A stretch of DNA of 64,000 nucleotides. It comes from Nonlabens spongiae (lineage in GTDB: Bacteria; Bacteroidota; Bacteroidia; Flavobacteriales; Flavobacteriaceae). The DNA lies in contig NZ_CP019344.1 of assembly GCF_002117125.1 (NCBI RefSeq), positions 2,012,501 to 2,076,500 on the forward strand, given 5' to 3'. Positions 27,435 through 36,818 of the stretch are shown one piece after another (position 1 is the stretch's first letter; each line of letters opens with the position of its first letter). Position numbers and translations under genes: made by a program. The notes below the pieces were generated by a model, which saw only the letters and a program-made list of their open reading frames with translations, did no database searches and was not told the origin of the DNA.

Positions 27435-28418
27435 CTAACTAATTCTATTCATCAACTGCAGAGAAAACCTCTTCAGGAAAGTTTTATTCTCGTCACTAAT
27501 CTCCAGCTGTGTAATGGTATTTAAGGCCTTCTCGGTATAATCTATTATCGCATCCAGTGTTGCTTGTGCGCCACCACTTTGTTGGAAAAGGGTTTTCACT
27601 TTTTCCTTTTTATCACTCATCTCCATTTCTGAAAGCGTGTTTTGATCCAGGGCAAACCATTTTTTCAAGCTCTCATTACTTTGAGAATGCTCAAGACTTT
27701 TGAGATAGAGATAAGTTTTTTTATTCTCCCTGATGTCGCCACCTACTTCTTTCCCAAACGTCTCTGGATCGCCAAAGGCGTCCAAATAATCATCCATCAA
27801 CTGAAAGGCGATACCTAGGTAAATACCATAATCATATATAAATTGCTGCTGCTCCTTGCTGGCTCCAGCTATGATCGCCCCCATCTGCAAAGAACACCCT
27901 AAAAGTACCGAGGTCTTCAATTTGATCATGAGCAAATACTCATCTATGGTCACGTCGTCTCGAGTCTCAAAATCAACATCATATTGCTGCCCCTCACACA
28001 CTTCCAGAGCCGTACGGCTTAAAAGTTGAGTAAGCTCCTTGAACTGCGTTCCCTCATACTCGTCAAGTTGCTGGTAAGCCATAATCAGCATGGCGTCTCC
28101 ACTCAAGATTCCTGTATTCACGTCCCATTTTTTATGCACGGTCTCCTTACCTCTCCTTAGATCTGCTGCATCCATGATATCATCATGGAGCAAAGTAAAA
28201 TTGTGAAACACTTCAACTGCTATGGCGCAGCCCATGGCATCATTACTTTTTGCGCCGTACATCTCGGCAGCCATTAAGGAAAGTAACGGACGCAATCGCT
28301 TTCCTCCTAGATCTAAGATATAATGAACGGGATCATAAAGAGTAGCAGGTTCAGCATGTGAAGTGCGCTGCTTGAGGGCTTCTAAAAATTGACTTTTTAA
28401 GTCTGAGAGTAAATCCAT
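27435..28418 (-). CDS. Polyprenyl synthetase (trans-isoprenyl diphosphate synthase)
   Basis: The 327-aa enzyme condenses isopentenyl diphosphate units. It has GGKRLRPLL (residues 38-46), the first Asp-rich motif LLHDDIMD (Asp79, 80, 83) followed by LRRGKETVHKKW, and the second, QLMDDYLD (Asp209, 210, 213). Phe74 at position -5 before the first motif is the place where an aromatic residue limits product length, so a short-chain product (C15-C20) is plausible, but not certain. It is divergent from the TetR efflux operon and leads a two-gene unit with the 102-aa protein. Confidence 0.9.
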   Translation of the reverse strand: MDLLSDLKSQFLEALKQRTSHAEPATLYDPVHYILDLGGKRLRPLLSLMAAEMYGAKSNDAMGCAIAVEVFHNFTLLHDDIMDAADLRRGKETVHKKWDVNTGILSGDAMLIMAYQQLDEYEGTQFKELTQLLSRTALEVCEGQQYDVDFETRDDVTIDEYLLMIKLKTSVLLGCSLQMGAIIAGASKEQQQFIYDYGIYLGIAFQLMDDYLDAFGDPETFGKEVGGDIRENKKTYLYLKSLEHSQSNESLKKWFALDQNTLSEMEMSDKKEKVKTLFQQSGGAQATLDAIIDYTEKALNTITQLEISDENKTFLKRFSLQLMNRIS

Positions 28419-28491
28419 GCCGTAAAAATAGAATAGAGATTCAAGAACGCGTACTTAGGATCTTACATCAATGTTAAATTAGTGTAAAACT

Positions 28492-28523
28492 TAGGAAACT
28501 AAAAAAGTTTTTAAAGTTTCCTA
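28492..28523. promoter_or_regulatory. Candidate TetR operator (inverted repeat)
   Basis: Perfect 9-bp arms TAGGAAACT and AGTTTCCTA are separated by 14 bp. The site lies immediately upstream of the candidate -7 box of the TetR-efflux operon and between divergent genes. Binding of the TetR protein encoded next to it would block its own promoter; this is inference. Confidence 0.55.
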
Positions 28524-28527
28524 TGCT

Positions 28528-28535
28528 TACTTTTG
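28528..28535 (+). promoter_or_regulatory. Candidate -7 element TACTTTTG of the efflux operon
   Basis: Exact TAnnTTTG match, 20 bp before the regulator's ATG, giving a short leader; no clear TTG at -33. Confidence 0.5.
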
Positions 28536-28555
28536 CACCCGATTTTAGAATTTGA

Positions 28556-29170
28556 ATGACTGATATTAAAAACGAAATATTACAAAAATCCAAAGACCTC
28601 TTCCTATCACTAGGATTCAAGAGCGTTACCATGGATGACATTGCTAGAGAGCTGGGAATGAGTAAAAAGACGCTCTATAGTTATTACAATAAGAAAGAGC
28701 GCCTCGTGGCAGACTCTGTCCTATTTGTATTTAATGACATATGTTGCGATATAGACGGTATTTGTGAGGCATCTACAAATCCTATCCAAGAACTTTATGA
28801 CATCAAGCGTATGGTGTTATCTAAACTCAAAGGCGACAAGTCTTCACCCATCCATCAACTGCAACGCTATTATCCCAAGGTACACGATGATCTTAAATCA
28901 AGACACTTTGATCACATGCAAGAATGTTTCAACAAGAACCTGAAAGAAGGAATCGCACAAGGTCTTTACATCCCTACGATCAATAGGGAGTTTGTCTCGC
29001 GCATTTACTTCGTAGGTATGCAAGGCATCAAGGATCTCGAGATATTTCCTATAGATAAATTTCCAGTGCAAGAATTGTATGACCAGTATCTGGATTACCA
29101 CCTACGTGGGATCGTAACTCCTGCCGGGCGTAAAATACTTAACCAAATCACTAATAAAAACCACGACTAG
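28556..29170 (+). CDS. TetR/AcrR family regulator of the adjacent efflux operon
   Basis: The 204-aa protein has a typical N-terminal TetR helix-turn-helix: LFLSLGFKSVTMDDIARELG followed by MSKKTLYSYYNKKERLV, then a ligand-binding C-terminal part. It heads a four-gene operon with TolC, adaptor and RND permease genes and stops directly before the TolC start codon. It therefore probably represses this pump, and a palindromic operator candidate lies just upstream. The inducing compound is unknown. Confidence 0.9.
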   Translation: MTDIKNEILQKSKDLFLSLGFKSVTMDDIARELGMSKKTLYSYYNKKERLVADSVLFVFNDICCDIDGICEASTNPIQELYDIKRMVLSKLKGDKSSPIHQLQRYYPKVHDDLKSRHFDHMQECFNKNLKEGIAQGLYIPTINREFVSRIYFVGMQGIKDLEIFPIDKFPVQELYDQYLDYHLRGIVTPAGRKILNQITNKNHD

Positions 29171-30550
29171 ATGAACAAGCTATCCATGATGGTATGGATT
29201 TTAATGGTTCTCGCTTTCGCGAAAGCGTACCCTCAACAATCCCCTCCAGAACAGACCAGCTTCTCGTTACAGGAGGCCATCAATTATGGTCTAGAAAACA
29301 ACTATCAAGCGATCAATGCTCAACGCGATATCGCCAAAGCTCTGAAACAAAAGTGGGAAACTACGGCCACCGGTTTGCCGCAAATCAATGGTGAAGTGGG
29401 ATATAACTATAATATCGAGGTCCCCTTATCACCTGTTCCTGCCCAGTTTTTTGATCCAAATGCTCAACCGGGAGAATTTGCTGCGGTACCCTTTGCGCCT
29501 AAACAGAGTGCAAACCTTACAGCGACGCTTACTCAGCTCATTTTTGACGGTTCCTACATAGTAGCGCTTGAAGCCTCAAAGACTTTTCTGGACTTCTCAA
29601 AAAATGCTGATAACAAAACGAAGCTTGAAGTACGCAAAGGCATTATCAATGCTTATGGTGGCGTTTTACTTACTGAAGAAAATGTTGCCATCTTAAGCAG
29701 CAACCTCTCAACTATAGAAGAAAACTTGCGGGAGACCACTAAAATCTTTGAGAACGGTCTCGCTGAGGAAGAAGATGTAGAACAACTTAAAATCACACGG
29801 TCTCAGCTCGCTAATCAGTTGAACAGCGCCCAGCGCCAAGTTGCTATTTCTAGAGACATGTTGAAACTGGCCTTAGGGATACCTCTTGAGACAACAATCA
29901 CTCTTACTGATGACCTAGAGACTCTTGCCAAAGAAAACATGGACATGGCGATGACACAACCAGAGCTTGAACTTGAGAAAAATGTAGATTACCAGATCGC
30001 ATATAACCTCACAGAACAGCGCAGACTGGAATACAAACTAGAGCGTTCAAAATCTTTGCCCTCTCTAGGCGCATTTGTAAACTATGGTATCAACAGCTTC
30101 GGTGAGGATTTTGTTTTTCTAGATGCAAATAATGCCTGGTTTGATCAGAGCACAGCGGGCTTGAGTCTTACCGTTCCTATCTTTAGTTCTTTTGGTCGCA
30201 AGGCCGCTCAAGACCGCACAAAAATTGCATGGGATCAAGCAGAGACTGACCTTGAGCAGCAAGTGCAACAAATCAATCTGGATTATCAACGAGTCAGCAG
30301 CAACTACCAGCTAGCCATTGATAATTATCAAACGAGCAAGGACAATCTCGCACTCGCAGAGCGTATCGAGAACAAAAACTCAATAAAATTTAAGGAAGGT
30401 CTCGCTACCAGTTTTGATTTGAGACAAGCTCAGCTTCAGCTTTACTCCACTCAATCAGAATACCTCAATAGTATGTACCAGGTCATTGCTGAAAAGGCAA
30501 ACCTTGAAACCGTACTCAACACCCCAGATTTTATAAACATACAAGACTAA
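29171..30550 (+). CDS. TolC-family outer-membrane efflux protein
   Basis: The 459-aa protein has an N-terminal signal peptide (MVWILMVLAFAKA, cleavage near A-YPQQ), and the 14-nt palindrome encodes the end of this signal, AFAKA. The mature protein shows two repeated helical hairpin halves (FSLQEAINYGLENNYQAI and the later VDYQIAYNLTEQRRLEYKLE) as expected for outer-membrane efflux channels. It abuts the TetR gene and precedes the adaptor by 22 bp. It should form the exit duct of the RND pump. Confidence 0.92.
   Translation: MNKLSMMVWILMVLAFAKAYPQQSPPEQTSFSLQEAINYGLENNYQAINAQRDIAKALKQKWETTATGLPQINGEVGYNYNIEVPLSPVPAQFFDPNAQPGEFAAVPFAPKQSANLTATLTQLIFDGSYIVALEASKTFLDFSKNADNKTKLEVRKGIINAYGGVLLTEENVAILSSNLSTIEENLRETTKIFENGLAEEEDVEQLKITRSQLANQLNSAQRQVAISRDMLKLALGIPLETTITLTDDLETLAKENMDMAMTQPELELEKNVDYQIAYNLTEQRRLEYKLERSKSLPSLGAFVNYGINSFGEDFVFLDANNAWFDQSTAGLSLTVPIFSSFGRKAAQDRTKIAWDQAETDLEQQVQQINLDYQRVSSNYQLAIDNYQTSKDNLALAERIENKNSIKFKEGLATSFDLRQAQLQLYSTQSEYLNSMYQVIAEKANLETVLNTPDFINIQD
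29213..29226. repeat. 14-nt palindrome GCTTTCGCGAAAGC
   Basis: Perfect copy in the TolC signal-peptide coding region, read as AFAKA at the cleavage site. Confidence 0.95.
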
Positions 30551-30572
30551 CACAACCCTGTAGAAATATTCC

Positions 30573-31745
30573 ATGAAAAAGTTTATCACCTTCTCCATAG
30601 CTGCGATTCTTCTAGCTTCTTGCGGTAGCGAGCCTACCCTGGATGATCTAATCGCAGATCAGAATACAGAAGCCATTCAACAACGTAAAACGCAACTGCT
30701 CAATCAGAAAAAAGAACTTGAGAACAAGATCAGTTCCATCGAGTCTTATCTCAATGAGAATACAAAGAAGAAAGAAGGCGTTCTGGTAAGTATTGCTGCA
30801 GTTGAAGACACTTTATACAATCATTATATCGAGTTACAAGGAAGTGTTGATACAAAAAAGAACATAACCTTAATGGCAGAGATGCAGGGAATTCTTACTA
30901 ATGTATATGTAACCGAAGGCCAGAAAGTAAGAAAAGGGCAGCGACTCGCCCGAATAGATGATGGTGGTCTTGCTCAACAAATTGAGCAAATGAAAGTTCA
31001 AGAGCAGCTAGCAAAAACTACTTATGAACGCCAGAAGAGATTATGGGATCAAAACATAGGTTCTGAAATTCAATTTTTGCAGGCAAAGGCAAATTATGAA
31101 GCTCAGCAAAGCTCCATAAGTAGTATGCAGCAACGACTTGCAAAATCTGTTATCACTGCACCTTTTGCAGGAACCATCGACGAGGTGATTACGGAACAGG
31201 GAAGCACTGTAAGCCCAGGTATGACACAACTATTCCGCATTGTGAATCTCGATGATATGTATATCGAGGTAGAGGTTCCTGAAACCTACATAGCGAGCGT
31301 TAAAGAAGGAACTGACGTGAAGGTGGAGTTTCCGGTTTTGGGAGAAAGCGTTGAGAGCGAAGTGCGTCAGAGCAGTTCTTATATCAATCCCGCAAACCGA
31401 TCATTCAAGATCGAGATACCAGTAGAGAACAAGGATCAGAACATCAAACCTAATCTTACTGCGCGCATAAAAATAAATGATTATACAAATGAAAGCGCTC
31501 TACTATTGCCGCTTGCTGTGATAAGCGAGAATCAGAATGGGGAACAATATGTAATGGTTGCTGAGAATCTTAAAGAAGGAGATAATGGCTTTAATACCGC
31601 TGTCGCGAAAAGAAGAATCATTCAAACTGGAAAGACCAGTAATAACATGGTAGAGATCACAGAAGGTCTGGAAAAAGGTGAGATGATCATCGTAGAAGGT
31701 GCACGAAGTGTAAAACCTGATCAAGAGATCAGAATCAAAGCATAA
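30573..31745 (+). CDS. RND efflux periplasmic adaptor (lipoprotein)
   Basis: The 390-aa protein carries a lipobox (AILLASCGSEP, Cys17), a coiled-coil hairpin, a lipoyl-like half (VYVTEGQKVRKGQRLARID) and a second half (VITAPFAGTIDEVITEQGS), then beta-barrel and membrane-proximal domains. It links the inner-membrane RND permease to the TolC channel. The preceding gap is 22 bp and the permease starts 7 bp after its stop, so it belongs to the same operon. Confidence 0.94.
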   Translation: MKKFITFSIAAILLASCGSEPTLDDLIADQNTEAIQQRKTQLLNQKKELENKISSIESYLNENTKKKEGVLVSIAAVEDTLYNHYIELQGSVDTKKNITLMAEMQGILTNVYVTEGQKVRKGQRLARIDDGGLAQQIEQMKVQEQLAKTTYERQKRLWDQNIGSEIQFLQAKANYEAQQSSISSMQQRLAKSVITAPFAGTIDEVITEQGSTVSPGMTQLFRIVNLDDMYIEVEVPETYIASVKEGTDVKVEFPVLGESVESEVRQSSSYINPANRSFKIEIPVENKDQNIKPNLTARIKINDYTNESALLLPLAVISENQNGEQYVMVAENLKEGDNGFNTAVAKRRIIQTGKTSNNMVEITEGLEKGEMIIVEGARSVKPDQEIRIKA

Positions 31746-31752
31746 GCAAAAG

Positions 31753-34700
31753 ATGGAAAAAAAGAGTCAGAAAGAATTTGGTCTCAGCTCCTGGGCGATA
31801 AATAATCCTACCGTTATATGGATTTTAATTGCCATGGTCGTCATTCTGGGGATTCAAGGATATTTCTCTATGCCTAGAGAGGATTTCCCAGAGGTAAAGG
31901 AAACAAAAATTTACATCTCAAGTGTCTATCCAGGGAATACTGCAGAAGATATTGAGCGCCTTATCACAGAACCTCTTGAGGACAAACTAAAGAATATTTC
32001 TGGAGTTTCTGAAATTACCTCAACATCGCAAGAAGATTATTCCATCATCATTGTAGAGTTTGAAGAAGGAGATATTTTAGGTAAAAGCATCAGCGTTCAA
32101 GAAGCTGAACAAAGAGTAAAAGATGAAGTAGATACTGAAACTGCTAATGAAGACTGGCCTGTATTCAATGGAGCAAAGGTAGAACCTAACGTCTTTGACC
32201 TTAAATTGAGTGAGGAGATGCCTATTATGAATATCAACATAACAGGTGATTATACTGTGAGGGAACTCAAGAAGTTTGCTGAGTACCTAGAAGATGAGAT
32301 CGAAGCCCTGGATCAAATTAAAGAGGCTGATATAAGAGGTGCTCAAGAACTTGAAGTAGAGATTGCCGTAGACATTTATAAGATGACCGCAGCAAAAGTC
32401 AGCTTTGATGACGTGATTAATGCTGTAAAAAATGGTAATGCTACCATTAGTGCTGGTAATCTCAAAACAGAAAGCCAGCGCAGAACGATAAGAATTCTTG
32501 GAGAAATAACAGATCCTAAGCAGCTGGATCGTTTTGTGGTCAAAAATGAAAATGGCCCCATCTATCTTAAGGATATCGCAGAGGTCAAGTTCAAAGAAAA
32601 GGATAAAACCACTTTTGCGCGTGAAAGTGGTGATCCTGTAGTCATGATTGATGTAAAAAAGCAGTCTGGTAAGAACATGATCATTGCTTCAGAAAGTATT
32701 AGGGAGATTCTTAAAAAGTCTCAGGAGACTGGTAAAATCCCAGAAAATGTGGATGTCACCATTACAAATGACAGTTCCAGTCGCACACTGAATCAAGTGG
32801 ACGATCTAGTGAACAATATCATTTTTGGAGTAATACTGGTAGTGGTGGTTCTCATGTTCTTTTTAGGATTCAGAAACGCATTATTTGTTGGTTTTGCGAT
32901 CCCCATGTCCATGTTAATGAGTTTTATCATTTTAAGTTTCTTGGGTTACACATTAAATACCATGATTTTATTTGCGATGATTATGGGTCTGGGAATGCTT
33001 GTGGACAATGGGATCGTAGTCGTTGAAAATGTCTACCGTCTTATGGATGAAGAAGGCATGACTCGATTGCGTGCTGCAAAAGTAGGTATAGGTGAAATTG
33101 CTGTTCCTATCATTATTTCTACTTTGACTACCGTAGCGGCTTTTGTCCCCATAGGGTTATGGCCCGGTGTGATGGGAGAATTCATGAAATATTTCCCTAT
33201 CACCCTTTCGGTAGTTCTCGGTAGTTCTTTATTAGTTGCGATATTCTTTAACTCGATGCTGGTTTCTCAATACATGAGTATAGATGAGAAGAAGATTTCC
33301 AGAAAAGGTTTGATACGCATCAGTTTGATTATGATCCCAATAGGTGTCTTAACGCTATTGTTTGGTGGCCCGTTAAGAGGTTTGGGAACACTCATGATCG
33401 TTACAGCCATTTTATTATGGCTATACAAATATTTCATCAAGGGATCTACATTATACTTTCAGCGTAAAATGCTCAAGGCACTTGATAACGCCTACGAGCG
33501 TTTTTTGAAATTTGCCTTAAGAGGTAAAAAACCATACTTCTTTATGGGAGGAATGGTGATCCTGTTTTTAGGAGTGCTAGGAATGTATTTTGGTTGGTCG
33601 GTAGCTTCTGGCCGTACGAAAGTAGAATTCTTCCCAGAGAACAAGCCTAATCAGATCATAGTTTACATTGAGTATCCACAAGGGACTTCTATTGCTAAGA
33701 CAAATCGCACTACTAAGGATATAGAACAAGTCGTTTATGATGTCTTAAATGCTGACATGTATCTGGAAGGCAACCGTAATTTTATGGTAGAAAGTGTGGT
33801 TTCTCAAGTAGGTGAAGGTGCCGGAAACCCGCAAACCGATGGTGGTAGCGATGCCGAAATGCCTCATAAAGGAAAGATTACCGCCAGCATGCGTGAGTAC
33901 AAATACCGCAATGGTAAAGACAGCGAGGTACTCCGTAAAAAAGTACAAGAAGCTGTGCAAGGCCGTTATCCTGGTATCGCCATTAGCGTAGAGAAAGATC
34001 AAGCTGGACCACCAGCAGGTTATCCTGTAAACATCGAGCTACAAGGTGACGATTATGAGGAACTTATCGTAACTGCTGAACGCATGGCCAAGTTCTTAAA
34101 CGAGAAAAACATCGCACCCGTAGACGAGCTCAAAATAGATGTGAACAAGAGCAAACCTTCACTTCAAGTAAGCGTAGATCGAGAGAAAGCAGGTGAACTG
34201 GGTGTGAGTGCTGGTCAGGTAGGAAATCAATTGAGACGTGCCATCTTTGGAGAAAAAGCTGGAATCTACAAAGAAGACGGTGAGGATTATGACATCTATG
34301 TCCGGTTCAATGAAGAAGACCGTTACGATCGTAGTGCATTATTCAATCAGCGTATTACCTTCAGGGACATGACTACGGGTCAAGTAAAGGAAATACCCGT
34401 GAGCGCGGTGACTACTCAAGAAAATGTTTCTGGATTTAGTGCGATCAAGCGTAAAAACAACAAGCGTGTCGTTACGGTTTATAGTGCCTTAAAACCTGGA
34501 TATTCTGATGCAGGTGCCGCCGTGGCACAAATCCAGAATGAGATGCTCGATTTTGAAGGCATGCCAGAAGATATCAAGGTAGATTACACGGGACAACTGG
34601 AGGAACAGAATAAGCAACAAGCTTTTCTTATGTCTGCTTTGATATTCGGCCTGATGCTGATCTTCTTTATTTTGATATTCCAATTTGGTGGTATTTCTAA

Positions 34701-35298
34701 ACCTACGATCATCATGATCTCGATATTCCTCAGTTTCATCGGTGTATTCCTGGGATTGATGATCACAGGCTGGCCGTTTGTCATCATGATGACGATGATG
34801 GGGATCATATCTCTTGCTGGTATCGTAGTGAATAACTCGGTAGTGTTAATCGACTACGTGGACATTTTGAAATTACGTGTGCGTGAAGATGCTGGAATCG
34901 ACGATGATAAATTCTTGATAAGCAAGGAGGATTCCTATAAAGCGATCGTTCAGGCTGGTAAAGCACGTTTGCGACCGGTAATCCTTACTGCAATTACTAC
35001 GGTTTTAGGGCTTATTCCTCTAGCGATAGGATTGAACATAGACTTTTTCAGTTTGTTTAGTGAGTTTGACCCCAAGACCTATATAGGTGGTGATAACGTG
35101 ATTTTCTGGGGACCGCTGGCCTGGACGGTAATCTTCGGTTTGTTGTTTGCTACGTTCTTGACCTTGATCATCGTTCCTATTCTGTTGTATTTAGTTCACA
35201 GAGCTAAACTAAGATGGCAGCGTTTTAGAACACCTGAACTGGCAGAGCAAACTGAGAATTATAACGACTCAGCTGATGAGGAGACTCAAGCAGCTTAA
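31753..35298 (+). CDS. RND efflux permease
   Basis: The 1181-aa inner-membrane pump has the RND layout: a first membrane segment (VIWILIAMVVILGIQGYF), a large periplasmic loop, a group of helices including GMLVDNGIVVVENVYRL, a second periplasmic loop (KPNQIIVYIEYPQGTSIAKT), and a final helix group (ISLAGIVVNNSVVLIDYVD). Of the two adjacent Asp residues used in proton relay in AcrB, only the first is kept here (VDN), as in several other RND members. A hydrophobic insert (about residues 510-560) is longer than in AcrB. Substrates are unknown; a hydrophobic drug or lipid pump is plausible. Confidence 0.94.
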   Translation: MEKKSQKEFGLSSWAINNPTVIWILIAMVVILGIQGYFSMPREDFPEVKETKIYISSVYPGNTAEDIERLITEPLEDKLKNISGVSEITSTSQEDYSIIIVEFEEGDILGKSISVQEAEQRVKDEVDTETANEDWPVFNGAKVEPNVFDLKLSEEMPIMNINITGDYTVRELKKFAEYLEDEIEALDQIKEADIRGAQELEVEIAVDIYKMTAAKVSFDDVINAVKNGNATISAGNLKTESQRRTIRILGEITDPKQLDRFVVKNENGPIYLKDIAEVKFKEKDKTTFARESGDPVVMIDVKKQSGKNMIIASESIREILKKSQETGKIPENVDVTITNDSSSRTLNQVDDLVNNIIFGVILVVVVLMFFLGFRNALFVGFAIPMSMLMSFIILSFLGYTLNTMILFAMIMGLGMLVDNGIVVVENVYRLMDEEGMTRLRAAKVGIGEIAVPIIISTLTTVAAFVPIGLWPGVMGEFMKYFPITLSVVLGSSLLVAIFFNSMLVSQYMSIDEKKISRKGLIRISLIMIPIGVLTLLFGGPLRGLGTLMIVTAILLWLYKYFIKGSTLYFQRKMLKALDNAYERFLKFALRGKKPYFFMGGMVILFLGVLGMYFGWSVASGRTKVEFFPENKPNQIIVYIEYPQGTSIAKTNRTTKDIEQVVYDVLNADMYLEGNRNFMVESVVSQVGEGAGNPQTDGGSDAEMPHKGKITASMREYKYRNGKDSEVLRKKVQEAVQGRYPGIAISVEKDQAGPPAGYPVNIELQGDDYEELIVTAERMAKFLNEKNIAPVDELKIDVNKSKPSLQVSVDREKAGELGVSAGQVGNQLRRAIFGEKAGIYKEDGEDYDIYVRFNEEDRYDRSALFNQRITFRDMTTGQVKEIPVSAVTTQENVSGFSAIKRKNNKRVVTVYSALKPGYSDAGAAVAQIQNEMLDFEGMPEDIKVDYTGQLEEQNKQQAFLMSALIFGLMLIFFILIFQFGGISKPTIIMISIFLSFIGVFLGLMITGWPFVIMMTMMGIISLAGIVVNNSVVLIDYVDILKLRVREDAGIDDDKFLISKEDSYKAIVQAGKARLRPVILTAITTVLGLIPLAIGLNIDFFSLFSEFDPKTYIGGDNVIFWGPLAWTVIFGLLFATFLTLIIVPILLYLVHRAKLRWQRFRTPELAEQTENYNDSADEETQAA

Positions 35299-35329
35299 AG
35301 AATTGTTGTTGAAAATTACGCTTTGATAA

Positions 35330-35432
35330 TTACGCTTTCGCGAAAGCGTAACTATCAAGTTTATGCTGAGCTTGTCGAAGCACGAAAGCGTAACAATCAA
35401 GTTAATGCTGAGCTAGCCGAAGCACGAAAGCG
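35330..35432. repeat. Palindrome plus 42-bp tandem repeat
   Basis: A perfect 22-nt palindrome (35330-35351) extends the 14-mer GCTTTCGCGAAAGC (35334-35347) outward by TTAC on each side. From 35341 a 42-bp unit starting CGAAAGCGTAAC is repeated at 35383 and begins again at 35425. Each unit contains the ATGCTGAGCT...CGAAGCA phrase, related to the CTGAGCTTGTCGAAG intergenic element seen near 56700 and (inverted) at 39041. This fills most of the gap between the RND permease and the SDR gene. Confidence 0.75.
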
Positions 35433-35493
35433 ACACTTAAAAATTCAACATTACTTAGGAGAATTCCTGAGTTAATTAACGAAAACAGTTAGC

Positions 35494-36276
35494 ATGAAAC
35501 AAACAGCGCTGATCACCGGAGCAAGTAGCGGCATAGGCCGTGAATTTGCCAAGATTCATGCAAGTCGCGGCGGCAACCTCGTGGTTGTAGCGCGCAGTGG
35601 CGATGAACTTTTCAAGCTGAAAGAAGAGCTTGAAAAAGATCATAAAGCGAGCGTTTATATCATAGGAAAAGACCTGACGGAAACAGGCGCGGCAAAAGCG
35701 ATTTATGATGAACTTAAAAATGAAGGCGTTACCGTTGATATTCTTATCAATAACGCTGGTTTTGGTGGCTTGGGGGCTTTTCATGAACGAGACCTTGAAA
35801 AAGATCTGAACATGATTGATTTGAACATCAAAGCGCTGGTCTCGCTTACGCACTATTTTCTTCAGGATTTTATGGCCTTTAATAAAGGTCGCATTTTAAA
35901 TGTTTCCAGCACCGCCAGTTTGATGCCTGGCCCCTTGCAAGCAACCTATTATGCAACAAAGGCTTTTGTTACCTCATTCAGCAATGCTTTGCACGAAGAA
36001 CTGGCAGAAACCGAAATCACCGTCACCAACTTGATGCCGGGAGCTACTGAAACTAAATTTGGTAAAACATCAGGTATGGATAAAACGGTTCTTTTTGACA
36101 AAACCGCAAGCCCTGAAACCGTAGCTCGCGACGGTTATAATGCGATGCTAGAAGGTAAACTAAATATCAAAAGTGGGCTCACAACTCCTCAAAAAATTAT
36201 GATGTCTCTTTTACCTATAATGCCGAAAAAAGTCTTGTTGAAACAGATCAAAAAAATGCAACAGGTAGAAGACTGA
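35494..36276 (+). CDS. Short-chain dehydrogenase/reductase
   Basis: The 260-aa protein is a classical SDR: Rossmann motif TGASSGIG (residues 9-16), NNAG (87-89 region, INNAGFGG), Ser139 in NVSST and Tyr152/Lys156 in the YYATK catalytic motif. It should oxidise or reduce an alcohol/carbonyl with NAD(P); no specific substrate can be read. It resembles the group of cytoplasmic SDRs with an extended basic C-terminus (KQIKKMQ). It stands alone after the efflux operon and is followed by a lipoprotein with its own promoter. Confidence 0.9.
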   Translation: MKQTALITGASSGIGREFAKIHASRGGNLVVVARSGDELFKLKEELEKDHKASVYIIGKDLTETGAAKAIYDELKNEGVTVDILINNAGFGGLGAFHERDLEKDLNMIDLNIKALVSLTHYFLQDFMAFNKGRILNVSSTASLMPGPLQATYYATKAFVTSFSNALHEELAETEITVTNLMPGATETKFGKTSGMDKTVLFDKTASPETVARDGYNAMLEGKLNIKSGLTTPQKIMMSLLPIMPKKVLLKQIKKMQQVED

Positions 36277-36292
36277 TCTTTATGTTCAAACC

Positions 36293-36300
36293 TATCTTTG
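36293..36300 (+). promoter_or_regulatory. Candidate -7 element TATCTTTG
   Basis: Exact TAnnTTTG match 17 bp before the lipoprotein start at 36318, inside the short gap after the SDR gene. Confidence 0.5.
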
Positions 36301-36317
36301 CAATCTAAATTTTCATC

Positions 36318-36818
36318 ATGAACAGTATTGTCAAGTATTTCTTTGCGGTTTTACTCCTAGGTTTAATCTCTTGTAAAAATGATCCTAAAGTGGAGGCTCA
36401 ATCCCAAGAGCTAGAAAATGAGATAGCTCAATACGACGCGCTTATGGAAGAAGCTATCGAGGTACATGATGATGTAATGCCCAAGATGGGACGCCTCATG
36501 GAACTGAGCGAGATGATGGATCAGCAAATCAAGAAAGACTCTACCATTTCAGAATTTAAAATTGCTAAGGAAAAACTCAACGCAGCCCATGACGATATGA
36601 TGACGTGGATGCGTGAGTATAGCGAGCAATTCCCTTATGGAGAAGAATCACCCGCTACCGCTGCAGCTCTTGATCAAAAAATGCCTGTTCTAGAAGAAAA
36701 AGTAGAGGAAATCAAGAGGGTCAAAACCGAAACTGAAAACGTGATAACCTACGCCCAAAATCTTATGAAAAAAGTGGCCGTAGATGATTTCAAGAAAGAT
36801 CAGTCGATCGCAAAGTAA
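36318..36818 (+). CDS. Lipoprotein of unknown function, helical
   Basis: The 166-aa protein has a lipobox (LLGLISC, Cys about 20) and a mature part made almost wholly of charged, coiled-coil-like helix, with a repeated motif of the form EVHDDVMPKMG. As I recall, homologs are often named viral A-type inclusion protein, which is a naming accident. It should be an envelope-anchored helical lipoprotein. Its 3' end overlaps the 3' end of the convergent SIMPL gene by 19 bp, an unusual overlap. Confidence 0.72.
   Translation: MNSIVKYFFAVLLLGLISCKNDPKVEAQSQELENEIAQYDALMEEAIEVHDDVMPKMGRLMELSEMMDQQIKKDSTISEFKIAKEKLNAAHDDMMTWMREYSEQFPYGEESPATAAALDQKMPVLEEKVEEIKRVKTETENVITYAQNLMKKVAVDDFKKDQSIAK

Noticed and set aside
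35330..35432. CRISPR-like array
   Set aside because: Only two and a bit units with no unique spacers between identical repeats; no cas genes nearby.
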